A stretch of DNA of 64,000 nucleotides from Nocardia vaccinii NBRC 15922. Its GTDB lineage: Bacteria > Actinomycetota > Actinomycetes > Mycobacteriales > Mycobacteriaceae. Position 1 is the first letter of the stretch. Each line of letters opens with the position of its first letter. Of the stretch, positions 7,970-17,726 are shown one piece after another. Where the stretch lies: contig NZ_BDCC01000007.1 of assembly GCF_001613305.1 (NCBI RefSeq), forward strand, positions 367,323 through 431,322, read 5' to 3'. The notes under the pieces are model-generated. The model was not told the DNA's origin. It worked only from the letters and a program-made list of their open reading frames with translations, and made no database searches. The position numbers and the translations under genes are program-made.

Positions 7970-9511
7970 TCACTTGGTCTGAAGGGGACGGATGCTGGCG
8001 AGTATCTTCTGGGCCGTGGCGCGGTCGATCGAGCGGGCGACGCCGGTGTCCGCGGCGATGGTGATGACGAAATTGCCGTTCTCGTTGGGGAAGGCGAAGG
8101 TGTAGACGGCGTAGGTTTTGGCGCATCCGGGAGCCGGTGGCTTGAATGTGCCATCGGTTTCGGCGAAGGAGCCGTGTAGCTGGCCGTCGAGCGAGGTGAG
8201 CGGTTCGGCCTTACCGGGGGTGGTGCCGGTGGAGGTGGCCCAGCCGATCTTGGCCAATCGGGCGCCGATGTCGACCGCGGCCACCGCGGGATCCGGTTTC
8301 GCGGACATCGTCAGGAATGCGCTGGTGCGAATGTAGTTGGGGCAGTAGCCCTTACCGTCCTGAACCAAACCGGCGATCTCGACGGTGTTCGGTGCCGTTC
8401 CCCACGTCTTCGTGCCGTTCGGGTCGACCTGCCACTGCTTGGGCACGTCGAATACCGCGCCCCGTTCCGGAACCTGCACGACCTGATAGCCCGGAATCAG
8501 CGACGGCAGACCGGCCACCGTGGTCGGTGCGGCGGTCTCCGCCGGAGTTGCCAGCGGCACGGCGCTCGCCCCGGAGCTCAGCGCGCTCACCGTGGAGGTG
8601 GAATCGTTCGAGTGTCGGCCGGTCAGCAGCGGGGTCGCCCCGATGCCGAGTATCACGACCGCCGCCGCGCCGAGCCCGGCGAACAACCACCGCTTGCGTT
8701 CGCGCGCCGACAGTGGGCGGTCGGCATGTTTGGCCGCGGCGTCAGCGGGGTCATCGGTGGCCGGGCGCGACTCGGACGCATCCTGGCGATGTGCCGAATC
8801 AGCTTGCCGCGCAGAAGAACTCGCCGCGCCACCCGATGCGTCCGGACGCGATGCGGACTGCTCCGGCGCACCCAACTGCCACGCCTGCTCCGGCTGTCGC
8901 GCACCCTGATCCGCGTGGGGCTGCCGCGGAATCGGACTCGTCGGACCGCCGTGCGGACGCCCCCTGCCGACCGGCTGCGGAGGTTGCGCGGGCGGCGGCC
9001 CGAGATCCTTGTCAGCGCCCGAACGTGGTCGGCGCGCCGGTGAAACCTTTTGCTGTGGAATCGGACTCGTCCGAGCGTCGGGTCCGGACCGGCCGTCCGG
9101 GGCGTACCGCGCGATCTCCGGTGACAGCGCGAGCGGTTGCTGTCCGCCGGGCGGCCCCTGCTGGCCGAAACTCAACTGCTGGAAGGCTTCGGTCTGCGCC
9201 GAATCGGCCGGAACACCGTCGCGCCCAGGGGGATTCGGATCGTTGTGGGGCGGCTGGGCGCGCGCCCCGGCAGGCGGTTCGACTTGTCGTATCGCCTCGG
9301 TCCGCGAGTTGTCGGCGCGCGGTCCGGCCTGCGGAATCGCCTGCGTCCGCGCGTCGTTCGCCGCGCGGATATCGATCATCTCGGTATGCGTCGTATCGGC
9401 GGGCGAGGTCGGATGGGGAAGATCCAGCCCGCGCAGCACCGAAGCCTGCTGTGACCGGGGCCGGTCCTTGGAGGAGGACCGCTCGCCGGAATCATCGCTC
9501 GTCGAACTCAT
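7970..9511 (-). CDS. Membrane-anchored protein with long disordered cytoplasmic half
   Basis: A 513-residue protein of unknown function. The first ~265 residues are low-complexity (Pro, Gln, Ala, Asp, Arg, Ser) with recurring short motifs of the form TEMI, TQAIPQ, TEAIRQ, TEAFQQ and TSPIP, resembling FHA- or kinase-recognised tails. One transmembrane helix follows (WLFAGLGAAAVVILGIGA), then a Ser/Thr linker, then a globular extracytoplasmic domain of about 190 residues with two Cys (KGYCPNY and APGCAKTY). The outer domain resembles uncharacterised domains in nocardial and streptomycete membrane proteins (DUF8017-like is a guess). The repeated threonine motifs suggest Ser/Thr kinase control. 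Confidence 0.75.
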   Translation of the reverse strand: MSSTSDDSGERSSSKDRPRSQQASVLRGLDLPHPTSPADTTHTEMIDIRAANDARTQAIPQAGPRADNSRTEAIRQVEPPAGARAQPPHNDPNPPGRDGVPADSAQTEAFQQLSFGQQGPPGGQQPLALSPEIARYAPDGRSGPDARTSPIPQQKVSPARRPRSGADKDLGPPPAQPPQPVGRGRPHGGPTSPIPRQPHADQGARQPEQAWQLGAPEQSASRPDASGGAASSSARQADSAHRQDASESRPATDDPADAAAKHADRPLSARERKRWLFAGLGAAAVVILGIGATPLLTGRHSNDSTSTVSALSSGASAVPLATPAETAAPTTVAGLPSLIPGYQVVQVPERGAVFDVPKQWQVDPNGTKTWGTAPNTVEIAGLVQDGKGYCPNYIRTSAFLTMSAKPDPAVAAVDIGARLAKIGWATSTGTTPGKAEPLTSLDGQLHGSFAETDGTFKPPAPGCAKTYAVYTFAFPNENGNFVITIAADTGVARSIDRATAQKILASIRPLQTK

Positions 9512-9554
9512 AGATCACCCTCGCCCCTGACGTATCGGATCGGCGCGAGCAACC

Positions 9555-10517
9555 CTAACGCGCCACGGCCTCCGAGGCCGACACCCCATGGCCGCTGTCG
9601 GCCGCGGGACGCTGCGGCGGCGCCGCGACCAGCGTCAGCAGGGTGGCCTCCGGACGGCAGCAGAACCGGTACGGCGCCCACGGTGAGGTGCCCAGACCAG
9701 CCGAGACGTGCAGCCGGGTGTGTGCACCCCAGCGTGAGGCCCCCTTGACCCGGGAACGGTCGATTCCGCAATTGGTGACCAACGCGCCGAATCCCGGCAC
9801 GCACAGCTGCCCGCCGTGGGTGTGTCCGGCCAGCACCAGGTCGTAACCGTCGGTGGCGAACCGATCCAGCACCCGCGGTTCGGGGGAGTGAGTGAGCCCG
9901 ATACTCAACTCGGCCAAGGGATTCGGCGCACCGGCGATGGTCTCGTACCGATCGCGACGCAGATGCGGATCGTCCACGCCGCCGGTCGCGATCTTGATAC
10001 CACCCACCTCGACATCGCGCCGCACATGAGTCAGATCGTGCCAGCCGCGTTCGGCGAAGGCCGCGCGCAGATCCTGCCAGGGCAGCGGATCGCCGTAGAC
10101 GCGCTTGTGGTTCTTGTTGAAGTACTTGAACGGGTTCTTCGGCACCGGCGCGAAGTAGTCGTTGCTGCCGAACACGAACAGACCCGGCCGCGACAGCAAT
10201 CCGGACAGCGCCTGCACCACCGCGGGAACCGCACGCTGATGGGCGAGATTGTCGCCGGTGTTGATCACCAGATCCGGGTCCAGGCCCTCGAGCTCGCGCA
10301 CCCAGGCCTGCTTGAGCTTCTGGCCCGGGGTCATGTGCAGATCGGAGAGGTGCAGCACCCGTAAACTCGACGAGCCAGGTTGTAGCACCGGCAACGTGGT
10401 CTCACGCAGAACGAAGGCGTTGCGTTCGATCAACGTGGCATAGCCGATTCCGGCGACTGCGGCCCCGGTGGCCCCCAGCGCGGCTCGTCGGAATGCGGCA
10501 GACGAGAGTACGGGCAT
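9555..10517 (-). CDS. Metallophosphoesterase, YkuE/Rv3683 type
   Basis: A 320-residue calcineurin-like phosphoesterase. Metal-ligand motifs in order are HLSDLH, NTGDN, FGSNDY (the usual GNHD replaced by GSND), LTHSPEP and GHTHGGQ. The N-terminus has a pair of arginines before a hydrophobic stretch (FRRAALGATGAAVAGIGY), consistent with membrane anchoring or Tat export. In mycobacteria the orthologue sits beside ponA2, as here, so an envelope-lipid or cell-wall phosphoester substrate is likely but unproven. Transcribed divergently from the YqeY gene. Confidence 0.88.
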   Translation of the reverse strand: MPVLSSAAFRRAALGATGAAVAGIGYATLIERNAFVLRETTLPVLQPGSSSLRVLHLSDLHMTPGQKLKQAWVRELEGLDPDLVINTGDNLAHQRAVPAVVQALSGLLSRPGLFVFGSNDYFAPVPKNPFKYFNKNHKRVYGDPLPWQDLRAAFAERGWHDLTHVRRDVEVGGIKIATGGVDDPHLRRDRYETIAGAPNPLAELSIGLTHSPEPRVLDRFATDGYDLVLAGHTHGGQLCVPGFGALVTNCGIDRSRVKGASRWGAHTRLHVSAGLGTSPWAPYRFCCRPEATLLTLVAAPPQRPAADSGHGVSASEAVAR

Positions 10518-10633
10518 TCGATCAGGATAGGCGAGATACGTGCGGAATACCGAGTGTGATTCCGCACAGCGTCACATCCGCGCCGCGGTAAAAATACTGG
10601 GAGTAGCCCGCCGGACCCGATAGCGTGTGCGCT

Positions 10634-11098
10634 ATGTCGGAACTCAAATCCAAGCTGCGGGCCGATCTGACCACCTCGATGAAGGCCAAGGACGCCCTGC
10701 GCACGAACACGCTGCGCATGCTGCTGGCGGCCGTGCAGACCGCCGAGGTCGCCGGTAAGGAAGCGCGCGAACTCTCCGACGCCGACGTCATCGCGGTTCT
10801 GACCAAGGAGGCCAAGAAGCGCAACGAGGCCGCCGTGGTCTACGAACAGGCCGGTCGAGGTGAGCTCGCCGCCAACGAGCGCGCCGAAGAGACGATCATC
10901 GACGAATATCTGCCCACCCAGCTCACCGACGCCGAGGTCGCCGATATCGCCGACACCGCGATCGCCGACGTCGCCGAGCAGAACGGTGAGCGTCCGGGGA
11001 TGCGGCAGATGGGCCAGGTCATGAAGATCGCCACCACGCTGGCCGCCGGTCGCGCGGACGGTTCGCGGGTGTCCGCGGCGGTCAAGGCCCGGCTGTAA
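10634..11098 (+). CDS. GatB/YqeY domain protein
   Basis: A 154-residue all-helical protein. It starts MSELKSKLRADLTTSMKAKD and contains TLRMLLAAVQTAEV, EYLPTQLTDAEV and a GxRPGMRQMGQVMK segment typical of stand-alone YqeY proteins. The C-terminal helical part resembles the tRNA-binding tail of the GatB subunit of Asp/Glu-tRNA amidotransferase. I choose ATG 10634 over an in-frame GTG nine bases upstream. The role in the cell is not established. Confidence 0.9.
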   Translation: MSELKSKLRADLTTSMKAKDALRTNTLRMLLAAVQTAEVAGKEARELSDADVIAVLTKEAKKRNEAAVVYEQAGRGELAANERAEETIIDEYLPTQLTDAEVADIADTAIADVAEQNGERPGMRQMGQVMKIATTLAAGRADGSRVSAAVKARL

Positions 11099-11130
11099 TT
11101 TCGGCCCTCCGCTCGGCCCCCGGCACACTT

Positions 11131-11162
11131 CGGGCGGACCTCCCGATCCGGAGGTCCGCCCG
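11131..11162. terminator. Bidirectional terminator hairpin
   Basis: CGGGCGGACCTCC and its exact complement flank a 6-nt loop, between the convergent YqeY and ponA2 genes. Confidence 0.85.
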
Positions 11163-11178
11163 AGATGTTTCCGAACGC

Positions 11179-13542
11179 CTATCTGGGCAGCGGAATCGGG
11201 ATGGGGATCGGTGGCAGCCGCGGAATCGGAATTCCGGGCAGGCTCGGCACCTGCGGCGTGCCCGCCTGGGGGATCTGGCGTTCGGTGCCGTCGCTGAGGT
11301 ACAGCGTGATCACCGAACCGGGGATCGCCGATCCGTTGGGTGAGGTGCCCTGCACCGTGCCCTTGGCGGCCGAGCCGGGCTGGGTCACCGCCGACACCTG
11401 GAAGCCCGCGGCGATCAGCGCCGAGGTCGCCTCGGCCTGGGTCATGCCCGTCACGTCCGGAATCTGCGAATTGTTCGATCCGCGAACGTATTTGTCGTCC
11501 AGTGGCGGCAGCACCGACGGCGGGAAGTTGCCGAGCACCGGTTTGATGCCCATGAACCAGCTCCGAGCCGGTTCGTTACCACCGAACAGGTTTCCACTGC
11601 CGCAGTTGCGCAGCGGGAACGAGCAGATCTCGTCCGGCGTCGGCGAGTCGCCGTAGATGTACGCGGCGCCGGCCAGCGAATCGGTGAAGCCCAGGAAGGC
11701 CGAGGACCGGTTGGTCTCGGTCGTACCGGTCTTGGACGCCACCGGAACGTTCCAGCCCGCCGCGTGCGCCGAGGCGGCCGCGGTACCGCCGGTGGCGTCC
11801 TGACTCAGCGCATTGGCCAGGGTGTGCGCCAGGCCCGGATCGATGACCTGCTCACAGGCCTGCTGGGTCAGCGAGACGGGTTTGCCGTTGCGATCGAGGA
11901 CCTGCTTGATCGGCGAAGGCGGGCACCACTTGCCGCCCGAGGCCAGAGTTGCGGCGACATTGGACAACTCCAGCGGATTCACCGCGACCGGGCCCAGCGT
12001 GAACGAACCCAGATTCTGCTGTTTGAACATGTCGGCCATGCTTGTGTTGCCGTGTCCGGAGGTTGCGGCCTTGGCGTAGGACCGCAGGCCGAGGCGAATG
12101 GCCATATCGACGGTCGGCGTCACCCCGACGGCCTGGATGAGCTTGACGAACGCGGTGTTCGGCGACTGGGCCAGCGCCTCGGTCACCGACATCGGCGAAC
12201 GGTAGTTACCGGCGTTCTTGACGCAGTACGTCATCGCCGGACACCCCGGCGTACCGCTCGAACCCATGCCCTTGGCCGCGTAGAAGGAGGGCACGTCCAA
12301 TTTGGCGTTGATACCGAGGCCCTTCTCCATCGCCGCGGCCGTGGTGAAGATCTTGAAGATCGAGCCCGCGCCGTCACCGACCATCGAAAAGGGTTGTGGC
12401 TGAACGGTTTGATGGATGTTCGCGTCCAGGCCGTAGGTGCGGCTGGACACCATGGCCATGACGTTGTGCGAGTCCTGACCGGGCGCGATGATGCTGGAGA
12501 CCTCGGCGATGTCGGCCAGGTTCGGGTTGGTCATCGAGTCGATCGCGGCCTTCATCGAATTCTGCACGGCCGGATCGAGCGTGGTGCGGATCAGATAACC
12601 GCCCTTGTCGAGCTGGTCCTTGCTGATGCCCGCGTCCTCCAGGTACTGCATCGCGTAATCGCAGAAGTAGCCGCGATCGTCAGCGGCGATGCAGCCGTTG
12701 GGCAGGCCCTTGGGCTCGGGCAGCACGCCCAGGGGGGTCGCCTTGGCGGCGCGGAATTCGGCGGCGCGATCGGGGATGTTCTGGATCATCGTGTCCAGCA
12801 CGGTGTTCCGGCGCGCGAGCACTTCCTTCTCGTTGGTGTACGGGTTGAAATGCGAGGAGCTCTGCACGATACCGGCCAGCATCGCGGACTGCGCGACGGT
12901 GAGATCCTTGGCGTCCACGCCGAAGTACGTCTGCGCGGCATCCTGGACGCCGTACGCGCCGTTGCCGAAGTACACCAGGTTCAGGTAGCGGGTGAGGATC
13001 TCGTCCTTGGTGAGCTGCTTGTCCAGCGTCAGCGCAAGGCGGATCTCACGCAGTTTGCGCGCGGGGGTGGTCTCGATGGCCGCGCGGCGTTCGGCATCGG
13101 TCTTGGCGACGACCAGTAGCTGGAAGTTCTTCACGTACTGCTGGTCGATGGTGGAACCGCCCTGCTGGACCTCACCGCTGGAGGTGTTGCGCAGGAACGC
13201 GCGGAAGGTGCCCTGCCAGTCCACGCCGTGGTGCTGGAGGAAGCGGCGGTCCTCGATGGAGACCTGGGCCAGCTTCATGTTGTTGGAGATCTTGTCGCTG
13301 GGAACTTGGAACCGACGCTGGTCGTACAGCCAGGCGATGGGTGCGCCGGTGGCGTCGACCATGGTGGACACCGCCGGCACGGTGCCTTCCAGCACTTCCG
13401 CCGAGACGTTGTCCACAGCGTCGGCGGCGCGGTTCGAGATATACCCGAAACCACCGGCGAGCGGGAACAACAGCCCGGCGATCAGAGCGGCCGCCAGGAT
13501 GCACGCCCCGGCCAGTCTGGCGAGCGTTTGTGAGATCGGCAC
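11179..13542 (-). CDS. ponA2: Bifunctional class-A penicillin-binding protein with PASTA domain
   Basis: A 787-residue peptidoglycan synthase anchored by an N-terminal helix (ACILAAALIAGLLFPLAG). The glycosyltransferase domain shows SIEDRRFLQHHGVDW and GEVQQGGSTIDQQYVKN. The transpeptidase domain has SIFK (active-site Ser and Lys), SPN and KTGTT. A single PASTA domain (IPDVTGMTQAEATSALIAAG) follows, then a short Pro-rich tail. Domain order and the neighbours whiB4 and the Rv3683-type phosphoesterase identify it as PonA2, the mycobacterial PBP needed under stress and in non-replicating cells. It cross-links new glycan strands at the outer face of the membrane. Confidence 0.95.
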   Translation of the reverse strand: MPISQTLARLAGACILAAALIAGLLFPLAGGFGYISNRAADAVDNVSAEVLEGTVPAVSTMVDATGAPIAWLYDQRRFQVPSDKISNNMKLAQVSIEDRRFLQHHGVDWQGTFRAFLRNTSSGEVQQGGSTIDQQYVKNFQLLVVAKTDAERRAAIETTPARKLREIRLALTLDKQLTKDEILTRYLNLVYFGNGAYGVQDAAQTYFGVDAKDLTVAQSAMLAGIVQSSSHFNPYTNEKEVLARRNTVLDTMIQNIPDRAAEFRAAKATPLGVLPEPKGLPNGCIAADDRGYFCDYAMQYLEDAGISKDQLDKGGYLIRTTLDPAVQNSMKAAIDSMTNPNLADIAEVSSIIAPGQDSHNVMAMVSSRTYGLDANIHQTVQPQPFSMVGDGAGSIFKIFTTAAAMEKGLGINAKLDVPSFYAAKGMGSSGTPGCPAMTYCVKNAGNYRSPMSVTEALAQSPNTAFVKLIQAVGVTPTVDMAIRLGLRSYAKAATSGHGNTSMADMFKQQNLGSFTLGPVAVNPLELSNVAATLASGGKWCPPSPIKQVLDRNGKPVSLTQQACEQVIDPGLAHTLANALSQDATGGTAAASAHAAGWNVPVASKTGTTETNRSSAFLGFTDSLAGAAYIYGDSPTPDEICSFPLRNCGSGNLFGGNEPARSWFMGIKPVLGNFPPSVLPPLDDKYVRGSNNSQIPDVTGMTQAEATSALIAAGFQVSAVTQPGSAAKGTVQGTSPNGSAIPGSVITLYLSDGTERQIPQAGTPQVPSLPGIPIPRLPPIPIPIPLPR

Positions 13543-13907
13543 GCTCCAAGACTAAATGCAGTGCCTCGAAGCGAACGTTGCGCGGTGCGGGCGGCCGGTT
13601 CCCGTCCTGCTCGCGACGTGCATCTCGTCACATGCAGGCGCGTCGCTCGGAGAAAAGCCCGGCGTGTCGCCCAATTGGTTCAGACTGCCCGGTTTTATGT
13701 CACTTTTGCATGGACGGCCGTACCAGAAAATCGGGAGACGGTCTTGCGCTCCGCCCATACCTTTACCTAGATTGAGAACCCAGTGTGATAGAGCTAACAC
13801 TCAAAGTGGAATGTGGTGCAGTTCGCAGCGGGGTTGGGTTGTTGCGGACTGCTCGCGATTCCGGAGCGCCGTTGACCCGGTGTTCGGACTGCAAAGGGGC
13901 ACACCAA
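13543..13907. other. Divergent ponA2-whiB4 promoter region
   Basis: About 365 bp of non-coding DNA between divergent genes. The right half is comparatively AT-rich and carries a Crp/GlxR-type site (13784-13799). Long open frames crossing it are shadows of the ATPase gene further right. Confidence 0.6.
13784..13799. promoter_or_regulatory. Putative Crp/GlxR binding site upstream of whiB4
   Basis: TGTGATAGAGCTAACA matches the mycobacterial/corynebacterial CRP consensus TGTGA-N6-TCACA at nine of ten defined positions. Flanking bases extend the dyad (AGTGTGA...TAACACT). It lies about 110 bp before the whiB4 start, and the crp gene itself is 5 kb away. Confidence 0.55.
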
Positions 13908-14231
13908 ATGCATATGACTACCCCCATCGCTCGATTGGACGTGGAGCAGGCCGAAGCAAGGATCGCCTGGGTCTCCCAGGCCCGATGCAAGGAAGTGGAC
14001 CCCGACCAGCTGTTCGTACGCGGCGCGGCGCAACGCAAGGCGGCGACGATCTGCCGGCACTGCCCCGTCCTGATGGAGTGCGGTGCCGACGCCCTGGACA
14101 ATCGAGTGGAGTTCGGCGTGTGGGGTGGGATGACCGAACGGCAGCGGCGCGCGCTGCTGAAACAGCATCCCGAGGTGACGTCCTGGGCGGAGTTTTTCCG
14201 CGCCCAGCGGCAGCAGAAGGTGGCGATCTAG
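13908..14231 (+). CDS. whiB4: WhiB-family iron-sulphur regulator WhiB4
   Basis: A 107-residue redox-sensing transcription factor. The four cluster-ligand cysteines are visible (ARC at about residue 28, then ICRHC and MEC, a C-x2-C-x5-C block). The motif GVWGGMTERQRRALLKQHPEV is the WhiB4 G(V/I)WGG turn and DNA-binding region. I use ATG 13908, which follows AAAGGGG; the longer in-frame start has no support. In M. tuberculosis WhiB4 senses oxygen and NO and controls antioxidant and cell-wall genes. It lies between ponA2 and the Get3-like ATPases exactly as in mycobacteria. Confidence 0.93.
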   Translation: MHMTTPIARLDVEQAEARIAWVSQARCKEVDPDQLFVRGAAQRKAATICRHCPVLMECGADALDNRVEFGVWGGMTERQRRALLKQHPEVTSWAEFFRAQRQQKVAI

Positions 14232-14243
14232 CACATTGCCGAC

Positions 14244-14279
14244 AACGGTCCGAGCCCGCAATCGCGGGCTCGGACCGTT
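14244..14279. terminator. Bidirectional terminator hairpin
   Basis: A perfect 16-bp stem (AACGGTCCGAGCCCGC and complement) with a 4-nt loop, ending in TTT on the plus strand. It separates whiB4 from the convergent ATPase operon. Confidence 0.9.
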
Positions 14280-14314
14280 TCCGGGGCCGGACGGTGTGCC
14301 GGCGACCATCCCGG

Positions 14315-15517
14315 TCAGGCCGTATGAGCCGCGGTCGAGTCGAAGAGCTGATCGGCGACCGCGCGCAACGCTCGCAGATCCGAGACCTCGAACGGCAGCG
14401 CCGTCACCGCGACGATCGGCACCCGGGGGTGCGCGCCGGTGAACCGATGCAGCAGATGCTGTTCGCGCTTGGCGATGGTGGCGCGGTGCGCGTGGATGCG
14501 CAGTACGTCCGCAGCCAGCGCGCTGGGGTCGGAGGTGGCGTCGTGGTCGGATTCCGCGCTCACGGTCCCGCCGGGTACGCCGTTGCCGGTCGCGGGGGCG
14601 AGCCGGTCGGCGGTCGCGGCGGCCTGTTCGGCCGACAGCGAGCACAGCACCGGATGCGTGCGGTTCAGGACCAGTCCGGCCAGCGGCATCGCATCGGTGG
14701 AAAGCCGATCGACGAAGAACGACGCCTCGCGCAGCGCGTCGGGTTCGGCCGTGGCCACCACGAGGAAATGCGTCCCCGGCCGGGACAGCATCGCGTAGGT
14801 GCGGTTCGCGCGATCCTGGAAGCCGCCGAACATCGACTCGAGCGACTGCAGGAACACCGACGCGTCCTTGAGCATCTGGCCGCCCACGATCGTGGACACG
14901 CCGCGCACTGCCAGGCTCATAGCGCCGGTCACGAACCGGCCGACACCGCGTCCGGGGGCCATGATGACGCGAATCATCCGGCCGTTCAGGAAATTCCCGA
15001 GCCGTTTGGGCGCGTCGAGGAAGTCCAGCGCGTTGCGGGAGGGCGGGGTGTCCACGATGATCAGATCCCACTCCTTCCGGCCGACGAGCTGGCCCAGCTT
15101 CTCCATCGCCATGTACTCCTGCGTACCGCCGAAGGACGAGGCGACGGTCTGATAGAAGTGGTTGGCGAAGATCTGCTCGGCCTTGTCCGGGGTGGTGTGC
15201 TCGAGCACCATCTCGTCGAAGGTGCGGCGCATGTTCAGCATCATCGCGAACAGCTCACCCTTCGCCTCCGGGCCCAGTTGCACACGTTGCGGGCTGTTGC
15301 CCAGATCGCTCACGCCCAGCGATTGGGCCAGGCGCCGGGCCGGATCGATGGTCAGCACGACGACCTTGCGACCCGCTTCGGCCGCGCGCAGGGCGATGGC
15401 CGCGGCGGTGGTCGTCTTGCCGACGCCGCCGCTGCCGCAGCAGACCACCACACGGGCCGACGGGTCCGCGACGACCTTCGAAATATCCAGGTGCACAGCG
15501 GTATTCGGAACGGTCAT
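14315..15517 (-). CDS. Get3/ArsA-like ATPase, Rv3680 type
   Basis: A 400-residue P-loop ATPase of the anion-transporting ArsA/GET3 superfamily. The deviant Walker A is [17 protein letters not shown], with the switch region [14 protein letters not shown] and Walker B-like [18 protein letters not shown]. It overlaps the upstream partner gene by one base (TGATG), which implies co-translation and a heteromeric complex. In M. tuberculosis the Rv3679-Rv3680 pair (I recall the name BagA/BagB) forms interacting ATPases protecting against glycerol and nitric-oxide stress. It is not an arsenite pump: no ArsB is present. Client proteins are unknown. Confidence 0.9.
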   Translation of the reverse strand: MTVPNTAVHLDISKVVADPSARVVVCCGSGGVGKTTTAAAIALRAAEAGRKVVVLTIDPARRLAQSLGVSDLGNSPQRVQLGPEAKGELFAMMLNMRRTFDEMVLEHTTPDKAEQIFANHFYQTVASSFGGTQEYMAMEKLGQLVGRKEWDLIIVDTPPSRNALDFLDAPKRLGNFLNGRMIRVIMAPGRGVGRFVTGAMSLAVRGVSTIVGGQMLKDASVFLQSLESMFGGFQDRANRTYAMLSRPGTHFLVVATAEPDALREASFFVDRLSTDAMPLAGLVLNRTHPVLCSLSAEQAAATADRLAPATGNGVPGGTVSAESDHDATSDPSALAADVLRIHAHRATIAKREQHLLHRFTGAHPRVPIVAVTALPFEVSDLRALRAVADQLFDSTAAHTA

Positions 15518-16563
15518 CAGCGAACTCCCTGAGTGCTCAGATGTTCGGCCAGCTCGTACAGCCCGCCCAGGTCCATACCGTCGGGCAGGGCGGGCAGATA
15601 CAGCTGATGGATGTCGACCCGCGCCAGTTCGGCCGCGCTGTCGTCCTGGGCCCGCAGGGTTGCGCTGTGCTGTATGGTTTCCTGCACGATTCCCTCGAAG
15701 TCGTTGTCGGACAGGATGATTCCCGCTTCGTGCAATCCGGTGCGCAGGGCCTCGACGTCGAGGTCGCCGGCCGCGGCGCGGGCCCGCATGGTGGCGGGCA
15801 GATAGCCCTCGGTGGCGCGGTTGACGATCACCGTGCCGATGCGGAAATCGGCCCCGGTCAGTTCCGCGACCGCGTCGGCGGTCTCCTGTACCGGCAGCGC
15901 CTCGAGCAGGGTCACCAGGTGTACGACGGTCTGTTCGGAGTGCAGCAGATTCGACACGCCCTCGGCCTGCGAGGCGATCGGGCCGCCCTTGGCCATATCG
16001 ACCATGGCCTTGGTGACGTCCAGGAATCCGGCGATGCGGCCGGTCGGCGGCGCGTCGACCACGATCTCGTCGTAGACCGGCCGGGTGCGGTTACCGGCCC
16101 CCTCGGTACGCACGGCGCATTCCTTGATCTTGCCGGTCAGGATGACGTCCTTGAGACCCGGCGCGATCGTGGTGACGAATTCGATGGCGCCCATCCGGCG
16201 CATCGCCCGGCCGGCGAAGCCGAGGTTGTAGAACATGTCCATGTACTCGAGGAAGGCGTGTTCGATATCGAGCGCCAGCGCCATTACTTCGCCTCCGCCG
16301 TCGGCGGTCGCGATCTTGGTCTCGGTCGGCGGCAGTGGCGGCAGATCGAACAGTTGCGCGATGGACTGACGCCCCTCCACCTCGACCAGCAGCACCCGGC
16401 GACCACCCGCCGCGAGCGCCAGCGCCAGTGCCGCGGCCACCGTCGACTTCCCGGTGCCGCCTTTACCGGAAACGTAGTGCAGCCGGGCCTTGTCCGCCCG
16501 CTCCGGCCAACCTAACTCGGGCCCCGCTTCGCTGGAAACGGGCGCTGCTATCGGTGCTCCCAC
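15517..16563 (-). CDS. Get3/ArsA-like ATPase, Rv3679 type
   Basis: A 348-residue partner ATPase. The deviant Walker [18 protein letters not shown] follows a short N-terminus; [14 protein letters not shown] is the switch I region and [19 protein letters not shown] is Walker B and switch II. I set the start at GTG 16563 because the longer frame reads into repeat DNA and because Rv3679 has an equally short N-terminus. It is the first gene of a two-gene operon with the Rv3680-type ATPase. Confidence 0.9.
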   Translation of the reverse strand: MGAPIAAPVSSEAGPELGWPERADKARLHYVSGKGGTGKSTVAAALALALAAGGRRVLLVEVEGRQSIAQLFDLPPLPPTETKIATADGGGEVMALALDIEHAFLEYMDMFYNLGFAGRAMRRMGAIEFVTTIAPGLKDVILTGKIKECAVRTEGAGNRTRPVYDEIVVDAPPTGRIAGFLDVTKAMVDMAKGGPIASQAEGVSNLLHSEQTVVHLVTLLEALPVQETADAVAELTGADFRIGTVIVNRATEGYLPATMRARAAAGDLDVEALRTGLHEAGIILSDNDFEGIVQETIQHSATLRAQDDSAAELARVDIHQLYLPALPDGMDLGGLYELAEHLSTQGVR

Positions 16564-16634
16564 GTTCGCGAGCCTATAGCCCGCTGTGAAAAAGCCACCA
16601 TGGGATGCGTCAACTGTCTGGTACACCACAGGGT

Positions 16635-16930
16635 CTGTGTCCGATGGCCTTCGCTTCGCTTCGGCGGGTTCGCGGCCCCTGCGGGGCTCGCCGTTCGGCC
16701 CTGTGTCGGGCACTCGTTCCTCGCACCCGCCACGCGTTCGAGCGGCGAGACAGGCTTCGAACCGTGTCCGATTGCCTCTGCTTCGCTCCGCTTGTTCGCG
16801 GCCCCCCGGGACCTCGCTGCTCGGCCCGTGTCGTCGCGACGGCCACGCGTGCGAGCGGGGCGGGATGGGCCACGAACAGGGTTGGCGTTGCCCCCGGTTG
16901 CCGGGACGAGGTTCGTGGGGGCGGGTGACC
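16635..16930 (+). repeat. Dispersed intergenic repeat, copy 1 (with internal half copy)
   Basis: This non-coding stretch closely matches the reverse complement of 18560-18790, including an identical 35-base core (16703-16737 against 18692-18726). A diverged second half copy begins near 16764 (again TGTCCGATTGCC, then GCTTCGCTCCG and TTCGCGGCCCC). The final part (GGTTGGCGTTGCCC, then GACGAGGTTC) also recurs in the other copy. Several overlapping open frames arise from it but lack start signals. Confidence 0.8.
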
Positions 16931-17025
16931 TGATCGATGTGACGTGTTCAGGGGCGCTGGACCGGCATCGAATTGAGGCGAGCCCAAAGGTTCTCGGGGG
17001 TGGGGCGCACCTATACGCTCGGGCC

Positions 17026-17190
17026 ATGAGTGATGTGACGCAGTGGGAATATGCGACCGTGCCGTTGCTGACGCATGCGACCAAGCAGATTCTGGATCAG
17101 TGGGGTGCGGACGGCTGGGAGTTGGTCACGGTGCTGCCGGGGCCGACCGGTGAGCAGCACGTGGCCTACCTCAAGCGGGTGAAGGGCTGA
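17026..17190 (+). CDS. Small DUF4177-like protein
   Basis: A 54-residue protein (begins MSDVTQWEYATVPLL, contains WGADGWELVTVLPG) of the DUF4177 type, which in mycobacteria precedes Rv3678c. It starts at ATG 17026 only a few bases after a TATACG -10-like box, so the transcript may be nearly leaderless. Its stop overlaps the start of the RidA gene (TGATG). Function unknown. Confidence 0.85.
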   Translation: MSDVTQWEYATVPLLTHATKQILDQWGADGWELVTVLPGPTGEQHVAYLKRVKG

Positions 17191-17651
17191 TGGCGCAGCT
17201 CTGGCGGGAGAATCTGGCCCGGCTCGGACTCGACGTGCCCGCCGTGACCGCGCCGGCGGGTGTGTATGTCCCGGCGGTGCGCAGCGGATCGTATGTCTAC
17301 ACCTCCGGTCAGCTGCCGTTCGTCGGCGGTGAGCTGTCCGCAGTCGGCAAGGTCGGCGCCGAGGTGAGCCTCGAACAGGCCAGGCAGGCGGCCCAGCTGT
17401 GCGCGCTCAACGCGCTCGCGGCGGTCCACGATCTGGTCGGGCTGGACTCGGTGGTGCGGATCGTGAAGGTCGTCGGATTCGTCGCGTCCGCACCGGGATT
17501 CAACAATCAGCCGCAGGTGATCAACGGCGCGTCGGAACTGCTCGGCGAGCTGTTCGGCGAGGCCGGCGCCCACGCCCGCTCGGCGGTGGGCGTTTTCGAA
17601 CTGCCCGCGAACACGCCCGTCGAGGTGGAGCTCATCGCCGAGGTGAGCTGA
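17190..17651 (+). CDS. RidA/YjgF-family deaminase (Rv3678c homologue)
   Basis: A 153-residue protein of the RidA/YER057c/UK114 group, whose members hydrolyse reactive enamine/imine intermediates. Visible features are SGSYVYTSGQLPFVGGEL, CALNALAAVHDLVGLDSVVRIVKVVGFV and the C-terminal TPVEVELIAEV. The canonical active-site Arg of the RidA subfamily is not in its usual place, so it belongs to a divergent RidA branch. Translationally coupled to the DUF4177 gene; an MBL-fold gene follows after 75 bp. Confidence 0.85.
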   Translation: MAQLWRENLARLGLDVPAVTAPAGVYVPAVRSGSYVYTSGQLPFVGGELSAVGKVGAEVSLEQARQAAQLCALNALAAVHDLVGLDSVVRIVKVVGFVASAPGFNNQPQVINGASELLGELFGEAGAHARSAVGVFELPANTPVEVELIAEVS

Positions 17652-17726
17652 TCGACGGTGCGGTCGGAGCCGAAATGCGGTAAGCAGAAAGAAGATTCGC
17701 GCCGAGCGAGGCAGAAGGACACGGCA

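Noticed and set aside
13556..15532. A 658-codon open frame on the plus strand
   Set aside because: It runs antisense through the conserved Get3-like ATPase gene and through whiB4 in another frame; its translation is low-complexity Arg/His/Gly-rich, a typical high-GC shadow.
15517..16713. A longer start (50 more residues) for the Rv3679-type ATPase
   Set aside because: The extension lies within the intergenic repeat and has no family counterpart; the GTG at 16563 matches the mycobacterial length.
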